From assembly GCA_025360015.1 (NCBI GenBank), contig JANYCZ010000068.1:1-64000 (forward strand): 64,000 nt of DNA. The letters are read 5' to 3'. This document shows positions 28,222 to 36,722 of this stretch, in pieces. Each line of letters opens with the position of its first letter. Position 1 is the stretch's first letter. This stretch comes from Verrucomicrobiota bacterium (GTDB lineage: Bacteria > Verrucomicrobiota > Verrucomicrobiia > Verrucomicrobiales > Verrucomicrobiaceae). A program made the position numbers and the translations under genes. Under the pieces are notes generated by a model. The model was not told the DNA's origin. It saw only the letters and a list, made by a program, of their open reading frames with translations, and did not search any database.

Positions 28222-29072
28222 CACTGGAACCAGCCATCTTGGATGCCGTGAGACGCAGCGAACTGCCGCTGAAGCCTGCGGAGATCGTCAAACGAGTTAA
28301 ACCTACGGTGGGCCGCGCAGCCACGCCCAAGGCGGTGGTCGCAGCATTGGAATCGCTGGCAGCAGCGGGGGTGGTGAACCGCATCGCCGCGGGCACAAGC
28401 AGCAAACCCCGGCCGCTCTTCACCTCCCACAGTCTCGAAAATGCCACTGCCGCACTTTTAAACGACGCCGTGCATGCAGCCAAAAAGGAGCAGCAGGCCG
28501 TGAAGCTGAAGGCCAAGCTGCCAGAGGGTTTGCAGCCTCTCTTCGACGCCGCTCTGACCCGCCTTGTCGCAGCAGGCGAGGCATTTGTGCTGCCAGGTGC
28601 AAAGCGCCTGGTGTACGCCCGCAGGCCGCAGCCCTCGGAGCTGCTGGATGCCGCGCTGAGACGCTCTTTGCAGAAAGTCCTCCAGGCCGTGAACAGCGTC
28701 CGCACGCAGCCTGCGTCCATGGATGATCTGATTGCCTGGCTGGACGCGCAGCCGCCTGCGCCACCCATCGCATCTGCCAGCATCCCCGGCGAGGCAGAAC
28801 TGCGCGCCTGGTACGATCTTGATCGCATCCGTTCCTCCACAATGATGATCCCCATTCCCCAGACCTTCGCACGTTATCAGGCTTGGTCAGCGGAACGCGG
28901 CGGAGTGGCTGATAGTCAGGTTTTACGAAGTTTACTTGAGACCCTTTACAACAATGGGCACCTCCTGTTAGAACCTTGCGAAAGGCCACAAGACCTCCCC
29001 GATCATGAACGTGCCCTGCTTGTTCCGATGTCTCTCGGTCCGCCCGGTTACTCCTGGTGCTGGCTTTCGTGA
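28218..29072 (+). CDS. Uncharacterised winged-helix-like protein
   Basis: This 284-residue protein has no recognised family. The first 65 residues (LPLKPAEIVKRVKPTVGR, then AVVAALESLAAAGVVNRI) read like a winged helix-turn-helix. The middle third is helical and Ala/Lys-rich. The C-terminal part (about 165-284) carries a conserved-looking RSSTMMIPIPQTFARYQAW and ends in SLGPPGYSWCWLS. No signal peptide or membrane segment is present. It lies 45 bases before the P-loop ATPase gene on the same strand, which suggests a two-component unit of DNA-binding adaptor and ATPase. That role is inference. Confidence 0.7.
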   Translation: MTLEPAILDAVRRSELPLKPAEIVKRVKPTVGRAATPKAVVAALESLAAAGVVNRIAAGTSSKPRPLFTSHSLENATAALLNDAVHAAKKEQQAVKLKAKLPEGLQPLFDAALTRLVAAGEAFVLPGAKRLVYARRPQPSELLDAALRRSLQKVLQAVNSVRTQPASMDDLIAWLDAQPPAPPIASASIPGEAELRAWYDLDRIRSSTMMIPIPQTFARYQAWSAERGGVADSQVLRSLLETLYNNGHLLLEPCERPQDLPDHERALLVPMSLGPPGYSWCWLS

Positions 29073-29117
29073 TCCCGTTCCACTCCTCTCCCGAATCCTG
29101 AATTGATTCCTAAGACC

Positions 29118-31334
29118 ATGCCTTCTTATGCTGACCTGAATCCCTTCATCTCCACCAGCGTTGGCGAGAATGACCTGTGGCATGCGGCGGCTTTTCTGGA
29201 TGTGCCTTACATCCACTCCGTGCCGTTTGGCTCGTTGCGCATCGCGGTGGATCAGGTGCGGGCCCATCACCGCAGCCAGGTTCGTTTTGTGCGTGGTGCG
29301 GGTGGCTCGGGGAAATCGCATCTCTTTTCGCGGCTGCGGCGTGAGTGCGCGGACAGTATCTTTTATGCGTATGCGCCGAATCCGCCGCTGCAGCCGGAGG
29401 CTTTAGAAAATTTCATCCTCAGCCGCTTTGTCGGCAGCCTGCGTCATCCGGCGCGCAATAAGGAAGGCAAGGAGTCGCCTTACAGTCAGCTACGTCTGCT
29501 CGCTTATGCCTTGCTCAAACCGGTGGTGGAGCAGGACTTTACGTATCTCCAGTTGCACGAGGCTTGGGCGGAGATCGGTCTTGAGACCCGCAAAGACATG
29601 ATCCATCAGGCCGTGCAGTTGCTGGAGGCCGAGCATCCCATGGTGCCCCGCAGCGTGCTGCGCTGCCTGCTCAATGTCTTGCGTGATGACAAAGAACACA
29701 TGGCTGCGCAGTGGCTTTCCGGAGCCGCCTATCTTACAGAAAATGAGCTGAAGTACCTTGGGGTCGTCGAGCCGCTGGCACGTGCGGACATGGGCGGCGT
29801 CATCCAGCTTTTTGGCAAGCTGGCCGCGCAGGCAGGCTCTCCCGTGGTCCTGGTGCTTGATCAGCTCGACCTCGTCGCCAGCCAGCCCCAGTTTGATGAA
29901 ATGCAGCGGCTGCTCTTTGCGCTGATCGATCAAAGTCAAAACTGGCTCGTGCTCATCGGCCTGGTGGCCGACCGTTTCACAGCATGGGACGCTGCGCTCT
30001 CGCAGGCGCTGCGCGGTCGGCTTGGGGTGCCGGACTCTAATGCGCCACAGGGCTTCCGCCTGCCGGTCATCGACATGCTGCCCATCGCCAACGAGCAGAA
30101 GCGCCTCCTGCTCAATTGTCGGCTGGACACTCCCGCCCTCGTCGAGCAGCGCCAGAAGGACGGCATCACTTCAGCCATTCATCCGTTGCTGGACGAAGAC
30201 ATGGCCCGCCTCACCACCGGTGGCGCCATTTTCCCACGCCATCTGCTGGCTGCTGCTGCGGAGGCTTACGCCGTGCGCACCAGCTCATCGGCGTTGCCGC
30301 CAGAAATCGTGGCCGTGGTCGCTGCGCAGCCTTTGCCACCTCCGTTGCCTGCGCCAAGGGTGCCGGTGACCGTTGTTGCGGTGCCGCCCACACCCCTACC
30401 AGCCCCTGCCGCACTGGCATCCCCGAAGACAAGTCTCGCGGAGAAAGTCAACGTTCTGCTCCAGCAGGCCGTGGCCGCCGTCAAGGCAGACCCCGCCCCG
30501 CCCAGCGCCATCGACCTTGGCGAGCGCACACGCGATCTCATCGAGCTCATGGTCGCGCCACCCGTCACCATCAGCGAGGGCGACATTCGCAAGACCTACG
30601 ACAACTTCGACGGCTCTGACCGCTGGTTCGAATGGGGTGGTGGCAGGCTGCGCATCGTCACCAGTGACGCCATGCGCGGCAGTCTCATCGCCGTGCTGGA
30701 GCGCATCAAGGCAGCCACCGGCGACACGCTGCTGCTGCGCAATGACATCGCCCCTGTTTCCGGACAGCTCACCATGGAGCTGCTCAACACCTTCAAGTCG
30801 AAGAACACCTTCCATCACATGCCGGTCTCTGAGGCCGCCATCCTGGCGGCGCTCGGCAGCATGCTCGCCGCCCAGCGCGAAGGTTCCTACGACCACCTCG
30901 CCACCGAGCCGCCCGCTACGCAGGACAACGTGTTCGCCGCGCTGCGTGTGCATCCGCTGCTACGTGGGCTCAGATTCTGGGAGACGATCCAAAAGGTGCA
31001 TGCACCGAAGGCGGGACCGTCCGGGCCGCCGCAGTCCTCCGTGCTTTCGTCCATCATCCGACCGCCCGCTGTGCTTGTGGCCAAACCTCCGGCGTTGCCC
31101 ACGGTGAATCCACCGGTTGTCCAAGTTGCCCGGCCTCCGCCAATACCTGGCGCGAAACCACCTCCCCCGCCGCCTTTTTCGGGAGCGACCAAACCTCTCG
31201 CCAGACCGCCTTCGCCACCCGTTTCAAAACCCATCGCCAGGCCGCCATCACCGCCCATGATGAAGCCGCCGACGGGAGTCGCCCGCCCGCCCATGGCCAA
31301 GCTGCCGCCGCCTTCCCAAGGAAACGCCGCCTGA
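29118..31334 (+). CDS. Uncharacterised P-loop ATPase with proline-rich tail
   Basis: This 738-residue protein has Walker A GAGGSGKS at 60-67, a Walker B-like VVLVLDQLD (Asp248, Asp251) and a sensor-like VLIGLVADRF. The N-terminal 400 residues look like an AAA+/STAND-type ATPase module. Two regions are low-complexity: a Pro/Ala linker at about 395-440 and a Pro-rich tail at about 650-738 (repeated RPPSPP and KPPPPPP). Between them lies a globular segment near 470-640 containing DGSDRWFEWGGGRL. No signal peptide, nuclease or protease motif is seen. I do not recognise the family. The start is ATG 29118 rather than TTG 29103. Its pairing with the winged-helix-like gene is the best functional clue. 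Confidence 0.75.
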   Translation: MPSYADLNPFISTSVGENDLWHAAAFLDVPYIHSVPFGSLRIAVDQVRAHHRSQVRFVRGAGGSGKSHLFSRLRRECADSIFYAYAPNPPLQPEALENFILSRFVGSLRHPARNKEGKESPYSQLRLLAYALLKPVVEQDFTYLQLHEAWAEIGLETRKDMIHQAVQLLEAEHPMVPRSVLRCLLNVLRDDKEHMAAQWLSGAAYLTENELKYLGVVEPLARADMGGVIQLFGKLAAQAGSPVVLVLDQLDLVASQPQFDEMQRLLFALIDQSQNWLVLIGLVADRFTAWDAALSQALRGRLGVPDSNAPQGFRLPVIDMLPIANEQKRLLLNCRLDTPALVEQRQKDGITSAIHPLLDEDMARLTTGGAIFPRHLLAAAAEAYAVRTSSSALPPEIVAVVAAQPLPPPLPAPRVPVTVVAVPPTPLPAPAALASPKTSLAEKVNVLLQQAVAAVKADPAPPSAIDLGERTRDLIELMVAPPVTISEGDIRKTYDNFDGSDRWFEWGGGRLRIVTSDAMRGSLIAVLERIKAATGDTLLLRNDIAPVSGQLTMELLNTFKSKNTFHHMPVSEAAILAALGSMLAAQREGSYDHLATEPPATQDNVFAALRVHPLLRGLRFWETIQKVHAPKAGPSGPPQSSVLSSIIRPPAVLVAKPPALPTVNPPVVQVARPPPIPGAKPPPPPPFSGATKPLARPPSPPVSKPIARPPSPPMMKPPTGVARPPMAKLPPPSQGNAA

Positions 31335-31391
31335 ATCAATGGGAGAGCTTTGCGGCTATAAAGGCCGGTTGCGCGACGTTAACCGCGCACC

Positions 31392-32900
31392 ATGAAAGCA
31401 TTTGTCTCCCTCCTGCTCTGCACCTTCGCCTTTCACCTTTTCGCTGCGGAGACGAAGCGCCCAAACATCCTCTTCATCTACGCCGATGACCAGTCCACGA
31501 AAACCGTAGGCTGCTATCCCGGCTCATGGCCTTGGGTGAAGACGCCAAACATTGATGCTCTGGCAAAAAACGGCGTCCGCTTTCACGCCGCCTATCTCGG
31601 TTCTTGGTGCATGCCCTCGCGCGCCACGGTGCTCACCGGGCGCTTTCCCCATGGCATCGAGTCCATGTCCATGGAGGGCAAATATCCCGGCAGCACCTAC
31701 GATCCCAAGCAGTGCCCCTTCATCCCCGCAGAAATGCGCAAACAAGGCTACCACACCGCACAGATCGGGAAATGGCACACCGGCACTGACACCGGCTGGG
31801 GGCGCGACTGGGATCATCAGATCGTCTGGAACCGTCCGCTGCATCCTGAAAATGCTGGTGCCTATTACGAGAAGCAGATCATGAGCGTCGATGGCAAGGA
31901 GCAGACCATGGAAGGCTATCCTGCCGACAACTACACGCAGTGGTCGCTTGATTACATCCGTGGCAAAAACCGCGATGCTGCCATGCCGTGGTACCTCTGG
32001 GTCTGCTATGGCAGCGTTCATGGCCCTTCCATCCCGGCCAAACGTCACAAAGGCAGCTACAAGGACGGCGCCGTGCCAGTTCCCGCCGACATCTTCCCAC
32101 CCCGCGAAGGCAAACCCGACTACCTCACCAAAATGCAGGCCTGGACGAAGGGCCCCGACGGCCATCCCATGGCTGGAAAGGGCGGCGAAGCTTTCGGCGA
32201 GAGCAAGAAAGGCAAGCGCTTTGACGACTGGGTGCGCCAGGTCAACGAGTGCGTGCCCGCCATCGACGAAGGCGTCGGCCAGTTTATCGCCGCACTCAAA
32301 GAATCCGGTCAGTACGACAACACTCTGATCATCTACACCGCCGACCAAGGCTTCTCCATGGGCGAGCACGGCTTCCGCACCAAGCTCGCCCCCTATGACG
32401 CAAATTACCGCTCCCCGCTCATCATCAGCATGCCCTCACGCTTCCCCACCGGCCAGGTGTGCAGCGCCTCTGTCAATGCTCCCGATCTCGCCGCCACCTT
32501 TCTTTCCATCAGCGGTGTGAAAGTGCCGTGGCGGACCCATGGCCGCGATCTCATACCCCTGCTCGAAAAGCCCGACACCGCCTGGCCGCACCCCTGCTTT
32601 TACGAACACATGGGCAATGAGTACGGCGCGAAAGTCAGCCAGACCATCCTCACGAGCGCAAAGCAGCAAAATGGCCAAGGCGTGCCCTTGTACAGCGCCC
32701 TCGTGCAGGATCAGTTCAAGCTCATCCACTACCTCGACGGCAAGTCCGGTGAAGAACTCTACGATCTAAAAAACGACCCCGAGGAATTGAAGAACCTCAT
32801 CGCCGAAGCCCCCCACGCAGACCGCATCACCCAACTGCGCTCAGCCATGCAAGCCGAACTCAAACGCACAGAAGCAGGGTTTACTGACTTCGTGAAGTGA
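31392..32900 (+). CDS. Sulfatase (formylglycine type)
   Basis: This 502-residue exported sulfatase has a signal peptide ending at LFAAE. The N-terminal metal site is NILFIYADDQ, the formylglycine motif is CMPSR (Cys73 to Arg77), and GKWHTG and YTADQGFSMGEHG are typical of the fold. Its motif is the canonical CXPSR form, unlike CSASR in the sulfatase at 25014, so the two are not recent duplicates. The C-terminal ELYDLKNDPEEL is a common sulfatase ending. It is monocistronic: 57 bases follow the ATPase gene and the downstream genes are on the other strand. Confidence 0.94.
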   Translation: MKAFVSLLLCTFAFHLFAAETKRPNILFIYADDQSTKTVGCYPGSWPWVKTPNIDALAKNGVRFHAAYLGSWCMPSRATVLTGRFPHGIESMSMEGKYPGSTYDPKQCPFIPAEMRKQGYHTAQIGKWHTGTDTGWGRDWDHQIVWNRPLHPENAGAYYEKQIMSVDGKEQTMEGYPADNYTQWSLDYIRGKNRDAAMPWYLWVCYGSVHGPSIPAKRHKGSYKDGAVPVPADIFPPREGKPDYLTKMQAWTKGPDGHPMAGKGGEAFGESKKGKRFDDWVRQVNECVPAIDEGVGQFIAALKESGQYDNTLIIYTADQGFSMGEHGFRTKLAPYDANYRSPLIISMPSRFPTGQVCSASVNAPDLAATFLSISGVKVPWRTHGRDLIPLLEKPDTAWPHPCFYEHMGNEYGAKVSQTILTSAKQQNGQGVPLYSALVQDQFKLIHYLDGKSGEELYDLKNDPEELKNLIAEAPHADRITQLRSAMQAELKRTEAGFTDFVK

Positions 32901-32932
32901 ATCAAAGCAGCCTAACTCTCATGCCTTGAAAA

Positions 32933-33376
32933 CTACTTCGCAGGTGGCGGTGTCAGTTTGCACGACTGCCACGCCAGAAAGCGCCACTGTCCGCCCTCCA
33001 GACGCCACACGGCCAGAAAGGCCAGCGTGGGCTCGATGGCACCCGTCTCGTTCACAATCTTCAGCTTGGCGCTGCCCGTCATCAGCGCGATGCCCGGTGC
33101 CGGGAAGGTGAAGTTGCGCTCCACGTAGTCGATGGCCTGATACTTCGTTGTGCCCTTGAGCAGCACCTCAATGAACGAGATCTTGGTGTCCACCACACCG
33201 GTGGAGTGTGAGTAGCGCAACTCATCGGAAAAGATCCCGCTGAGCTTGTCCCGATCCGGCGATTTCATCGCAGCCACACGCGCATCATCCGCCGCCTGCA
33301 CAGCGGCCAGGGGTGCGTCTTCGGCAAATGAGATGACAGTGACGAGGCAGATCAGGGTGGTGAGCAGTGTTTTCAT
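32933..33376 (-). CDS. Exported NTF2-like (DUF4440/SnoaL) protein
   Basis: This 147-residue protein has a signal peptide ending at ISFAED and a cystatin/NTF2-like fold pattern. DARVAAMKSPDRDKLSGIFSD starts the domain, LRYSHSTGVVDTK follows, and WRLEGGQWRFLAWQSCKL closes it, as in DUF4440 proteins. Function in such proteins varies from ligand binding to isomerase activity. It overlaps the upstream hydrolase gene by four bases (ATGA at 33373-33376) and is the third gene of a minus-strand operon. Confidence 0.82.
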   Translation of the reverse strand: MKTLLTTLICLVTVISFAEDAPLAAVQAADDARVAAMKSPDRDKLSGIFSDELRYSHSTGVVDTKISFIEVLLKGTTKYQAIDYVERNFTFPAPGIALMTGSAKLKIVNETGAIEPTLAFLAVWRLEGGQWRFLAWQSCKLTPPPAK

Positions 33377-34239
33377 GGAGTAGGTGTTTTCGCGGTCAGT
33401 TGTTTCACAATAAAACTCCAGATGTCGTCATAGCCCTCGGTGGGATGACCGGGATACTTCACGTAGCAGGTGGCTCCGGCGGCAAGCGCAAGCTTCTGAA
33501 AGCCCACCGCCCATGCGGGGCAATGCACGTCGTAGTTGTTTTGTGTGATGTCGGCAGGCTTCGTCATTCCCCACTCATTCTCAAAATACATCGGTGCCGC
33601 AGTCTTGTGCAGCAGCCAGTCCGGCGACCACTTCTTGATGACCGGCAGCAGCTCCTCACGACGCTTCAAAGACTCCTCAAAGGAACAGCCCAGCGCCGGC
33701 GATCCCCACTTCACGCCCGGCACCCACTCCTGCATGCGCTTCGGATCAATCGTCGGCTGGCAGCGATACGCCGCAATGCACGTCACCAGCTCAGGAGCCG
33801 TGCAGCCGACATACAGCGCCGGCAGCGCGCCCTGCGACCCACCACCCAGCGCGATGCGCTTAGGATCAAGGTTCCACTTCGCCGCATTCTCACACACAAA
33901 TTTCACCGCGCTCATCGCATCTTCGAGCACATAAGAAATCGGCTCCTTCACCTTGTCCGCCGTCGCGTCCTCCATCGTCCGCACCTCCACCGCGATCACC
34001 GCAATGCCATGCGGGAAAAAACGGTTCACATCTACCGCATGCTTGGACGCCTTCCAGATGCCGCCATACCACAGCAGCGCAGGGAAGGGTCCCTCCCCCT
34101 TCGGCGGCAGGTGAATGTCGATCAACTGATGCGGATGCACGCCATACGGCACATCGGCATGCGTTGGTTTGGGCGGCTCAGCAGCATGCACAGATGTCAG
34201 AGCCAGAGCGGCAAGCAGGGAACAGAATCTCATAATCAT
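33373..34239 (-). CDS. Exported alpha/beta hydrolase
   Basis: This 288-residue protein has a signal peptide ending at VHAAE. Its nucleophile elbow is GGGSQGA, and the oxyanion region is WYGGIW instead of the usual HGGGW. The segment TIDPKRMQEWVPGVKWG aligns by eye with DPKQ..EWTPNS.YGG of the tandem hydrolases at 46246 and 47712, so all three are probably paralogs of the BD-FAE type. It starts inside the stop of the deacetylase gene (ATGA at 34236-34239). Ester cleavage on a polysaccharide is a reasonable guess. Confidence 0.83.
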   Translation of the reverse strand: MIMRFCSLLAALALTSVHAAEPPKPTHADVPYGVHPHQLIDIHLPPKGEGPFPALLWYGGIWKASKHAVDVNRFFPHGIAVIAVEVRTMEDATADKVKEPISYVLEDAMSAVKFVCENAAKWNLDPKRIALGGGSQGALPALYVGCTAPELVTCIAAYRCQPTIDPKRMQEWVPGVKWGSPALGCSFEESLKRREELLPVIKKWSPDWLLHKTAAPMYFENEWGMTKPADITQNNYDVHCPAWAVGFQKLALAAGATCYVKYPGHPTEGYDDIWSFIVKQLTAKTPTP

Positions 34240-34994
34240 TTCGACTGGGTTTTCTTCAAATACTCCGAGGGCGTCATGAACTCAACGTTCTTCGATTTGA
34301 GGAACTCAAGGATGCCGGTGAATCCCGCCCAGCGCTTGTCATCCCACTGTTCGGGGTGTCCCTGCAACACCAGCACCTCACGCTTTGAGGCCTTGGTTTC
34401 GTAGAAGGTTTTGAACTTCTCCAAGTCGGGCACAAACGTGGGATTCTCCAGCGCCATCACGCGTGGAATGCTCAACCGTTTGTAAAACTTTGGCTTCTCA
34501 GGCCCATACAGCCAGATCGTCACCTCCGGCACCTGCTCCATCGCTTCCTCCGTAGCCTCGGTGGTGCCGCTCCAGTGCGGCCCGAAGGCCGGCAGCGAGA
34601 AGCCCAGTTTCTCCTTCGCCAGCTTTTCACCCTTCGCCAAAATCGCCCGCTGCTCCTCCGCCGTGCCATGCTCAAATTCACCCGGCTCACTGGCGTTCTT
34701 CATGTGATAGCCATGCATCCAGAACTCGATCTGGCCCGCAGCTTGCACATCCTTGAGCCACTGGAAATACAACGCATTGTCCTTCTCCAGCGACTCAGTG
34801 ATGATGCCAAAGGAACCCTTGATGTGGTTCTCCTTCAGGTAGTCATGCACCTTCAGCCAGCGATCCGACACCGGCTTCGCCCCCACACGCCGTGCGATGA
34901 CGTCATCCAACTTCAGCAGGATAATTTGCGGATCGGCGGCGCTGAGCGTCGCAGCAAGCAGGCTGACTTGCAGTAGGAAGAGAAAACGGACCAT
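34236..34994 (-). CDS. Exported polysaccharide-deacetylase-like protein
   Basis: This 252-residue protein has a signal peptide ending at TLSAAD. The body follows the NodB/DUF2334-like barrel: LKLDD near the start (Asp pair for metal), IKGSFGIITES, then MHGYHMKN with the two metal-binding histidines. SVNGRT-type motifs are not obvious, so this is a divergent member. It is the promoter-proximal gene of the three-gene minus-strand operon, followed by the hydrolase and the NTF2-like protein. Together they suggest deacetylation or de-esterification of an external glycan. Confidence 0.75.
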   Translation of the reverse strand: MVRFLFLLQVSLLAATLSAADPQIILLKLDDVIARRVGAKPVSDRWLKVHDYLKENHIKGSFGIITESLEKDNALYFQWLKDVQAAGQIEFWMHGYHMKNASEPGEFEHGTAEEQRAILAKGEKLAKEKLGFSLPAFGPHWSGTTEATEEAMEQVPEVTIWLYGPEKPKFYKRLSIPRVMALENPTFVPDLEKFKTFYETKASKREVLVLQGHPEQWDDKRWAGFTGILEFLKSKNVEFMTPSEYLKKTQSK

Positions 34995-35067
34995 AGGCCG
35001 AGAATAGCGGGCTCGTCGGACTCGTCACCTCTTTCCGCCGTCACTTGTTTCACGGGCGGTCAGAGGC

Positions 35068-35262
35068 CTAGCATGTCATTTGAATCAATCCCGTGAAGAA
35101 TCCGATGATCACCGCCAGCACCCAGCCAACAGCGATCGCCAAAGAGATCACTATGATCTTTACGCTCCACCGCCATGCGGTGCCTTTAGATAGAGAGCGA
35201 GGCTCAGCCGGTTGGCACTCAGGACCGGGCGCCACGCTGGAAATGTGAGGGGGGTGGATCAT
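35068..35262 (-). CDS. Small single-pass membrane protein
   Basis: This 64-residue protein has a cytoplasmic-looking N-terminal half rich in Pro and Ser and one strong membrane segment (VKIIVISLAIAVGWVLAVIIGF). Its ATG overlaps the stop of the upstream phosphatase-like gene as ATGA (35259-35262), which supports it being real. No family is recognised. It may partner with the membrane-anchored DUF442-like protein. Confidence 0.62.
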   Translation of the reverse strand: MIHPPHISSVAPGPECQPAEPRSLSKGTAWRWSVKIIVISLAIAVGWVLAVIIGFFTGLIQMTC

Positions 35263-35822
35263 GGCTTGCCTCCTGCCTGGGGTTTGTCCCGGTATGCGAT
35301 GCGTCGGGCGATCTCTCCGGCGAGGTCTTCCGCTTCGAAGCCTGCGGCACGCACAAGGCCAAGAATCTCATCCGCATTGGGTCCTCCGCTCTGGGATGCT
35401 TTCGCCAGTGCAAACAGCCGCGCTGCACGGCGTCCCGTCCGGCAGTACAATACGACAGGCTCGTCAACAGTCTTCAAGGCCGACTGCAGGAAATCTACCG
35501 CCTCATCCGGGATCCCCTCGTGTGGAACGGGAATGTAGAAAAACTTCATATTCATCACCTTGGCCATCCGCATCATCTGCTCTGACGACGCCTGGTCCGC
35601 CGCCTCGCCATCCGGACGCATGTCGATGACGGTTTTGATTTGCCGCTGTATGAGATAGCGCATGCTGCTGGGCTTTAATTGCGAAGTGAGAAACACCCGG
35701 TCCGTGATCTCGGTGAGCTTTGGCTTCAGGCTCTCTTCTTGCCTGCGTTTCAGGTAAAAGTAGCCAAGCCCCACGGCCATGGTGCACACCATGGTCAGAC
35801 CAAACAGCTTTAGGTTGGACAT
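35259..35822 (-). CDS. Membrane-anchored DUF442 / dual-specificity-phosphatase-like protein
   Basis: This 187-residue protein has an N-terminal membrane anchor at about 7-24. A small phosphatase-like domain follows with DRVFLTSQL, VIDMRPDGE and the catalytic loop YCRTGRRA (Cys127, Arg132). The arginine lies five residues after the cysteine, as in DUF442 proteins (CXXGXR), rather than six as in the classic CX5R phosphatases. DUF442 members are linked to sulfide or beta-lactamase-like hydrolases in other bacteria. Activity here is uncertain. It is co-transcribed with the small membrane protein. Confidence 0.8.
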   Translation of the reverse strand: MSNLKLFGLTMVCTMAVGLGYFYLKRRQEESLKPKLTEITDRVFLTSQLKPSSMRYLIQRQIKTVIDMRPDGEAADQASSEQMMRMAKVMNMKFFYIPVPHEGIPDEAVDFLQSALKTVDEPVVLYCRTGRRAARLFALAKASQSGGPNADEILGLVRAAGFEAEDLAGEIARRIAYRDKPQAGGKP

Positions 35823-35917
35823 TGTTGTCGAAGGGTGAACTCCGTTGATTTAACGGCTTCGTCAAATTTCACATTGTCCCTGCATCTTGCAAGAGGTTCT
35901 CCGAACAGCCCGCAAAA

Positions 35918-36691
35918 CTACTTCGAATTTACCAACACAAAATCCACCAGCTCCGGGCATTCAAAAAACGAAGGCCCCACCTTGTGCCCTTCGCCGGGAA
36001 TGAGCTTCACACTGATCAGCCCACCACCGGCCGTGTAACGTTCTTTCAGCAGACCCGTGTTCAGCTCATAGGGCACCACGACATCGGCGTCACCATGCAC
36101 CACAAACATCGGCACCTTGTTCGCCAACAGCCCCTGCAAGTTGTCCACCGGATTGAACTCACTCAGCTTGGCATTGAGCTCTTCTTCCGTCATGGCGAAA
36201 TCAGCAAGCGTCTGTGCCTTGGAGTTCTTCAGCGGCCAGCTCGCGAGATTGCACACAGGATAGATCCCCACCCAAGCGCGCACCTTGTCAGGATGACGAA
36301 ACGCCCACGCCAGCGTCATCATGCCGCCGCGACTTTGCCCGAGCAGGATTGGCTTGGAGGAATACCCACGTTTGACCATCTCTTCATAAAAAAGCGTGAA
36401 CTTCGCCGTGCTCGCAGGTGAGCCGCGCACCTCGCCCAAATCATAACCCGCAAGGCTGATGCCCGCTTTCATGCAGGCCTCAAAATACATTTTCCGGCCA
36501 AAGAGCGAAATACCGTTCAAGGTCGGCGCATACCACAGCCACGGCTTGCCTGCGGCAGGCCTGGGCGCGGCATAGAGAAAGGCCTTGTGCCCATCGACCT
36601 CAAAGACCTCCGCCGTTTTCGGCAGAGCTTCCTGGGCGATGGCGGACACTGCCAGGCTGGCCGTGAAAATGAGGAAGCAGCAGGTGTTCAT
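35918..36691 (-). CDS. Exported alpha/beta hydrolase
   Basis: This 257-residue protein has a signal peptide ending at SAIAQE. Its nucleophile elbow is GQSRGG, with VHGDADVVVPYE preceding the catalytic acid region and GEGHKVG holding the histidine. This is a compact peptidase_S9-like hydrolase without a propeller domain. It lies 31 bases downstream of recQ on the same strand, so it may be read through from there, although a functional link is unlikely. Confidence 0.83.
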   Translation of the reverse strand: MNTCCFLIFTASLAVSAIAQEALPKTAEVFEVDGHKAFLYAAPRPAAGKPWLWYAPTLNGISLFGRKMYFEACMKAGISLAGYDLGEVRGSPASTAKFTLFYEEMVKRGYSSKPILLGQSRGGMMTLAWAFRHPDKVRAWVGIYPVCNLASWPLKNSKAQTLADFAMTEEELNAKLSEFNPVDNLQGLLANKVPMFVVHGDADVVVPYELNTGLLKERYTAGGGLISVKLIPGEGHKVGPSFFECPELVDFVLVNSK

Positions 36692-36722
36692 GTGGGTGAT
36701 TGAATCGGGCGGGCGTCTCCTT

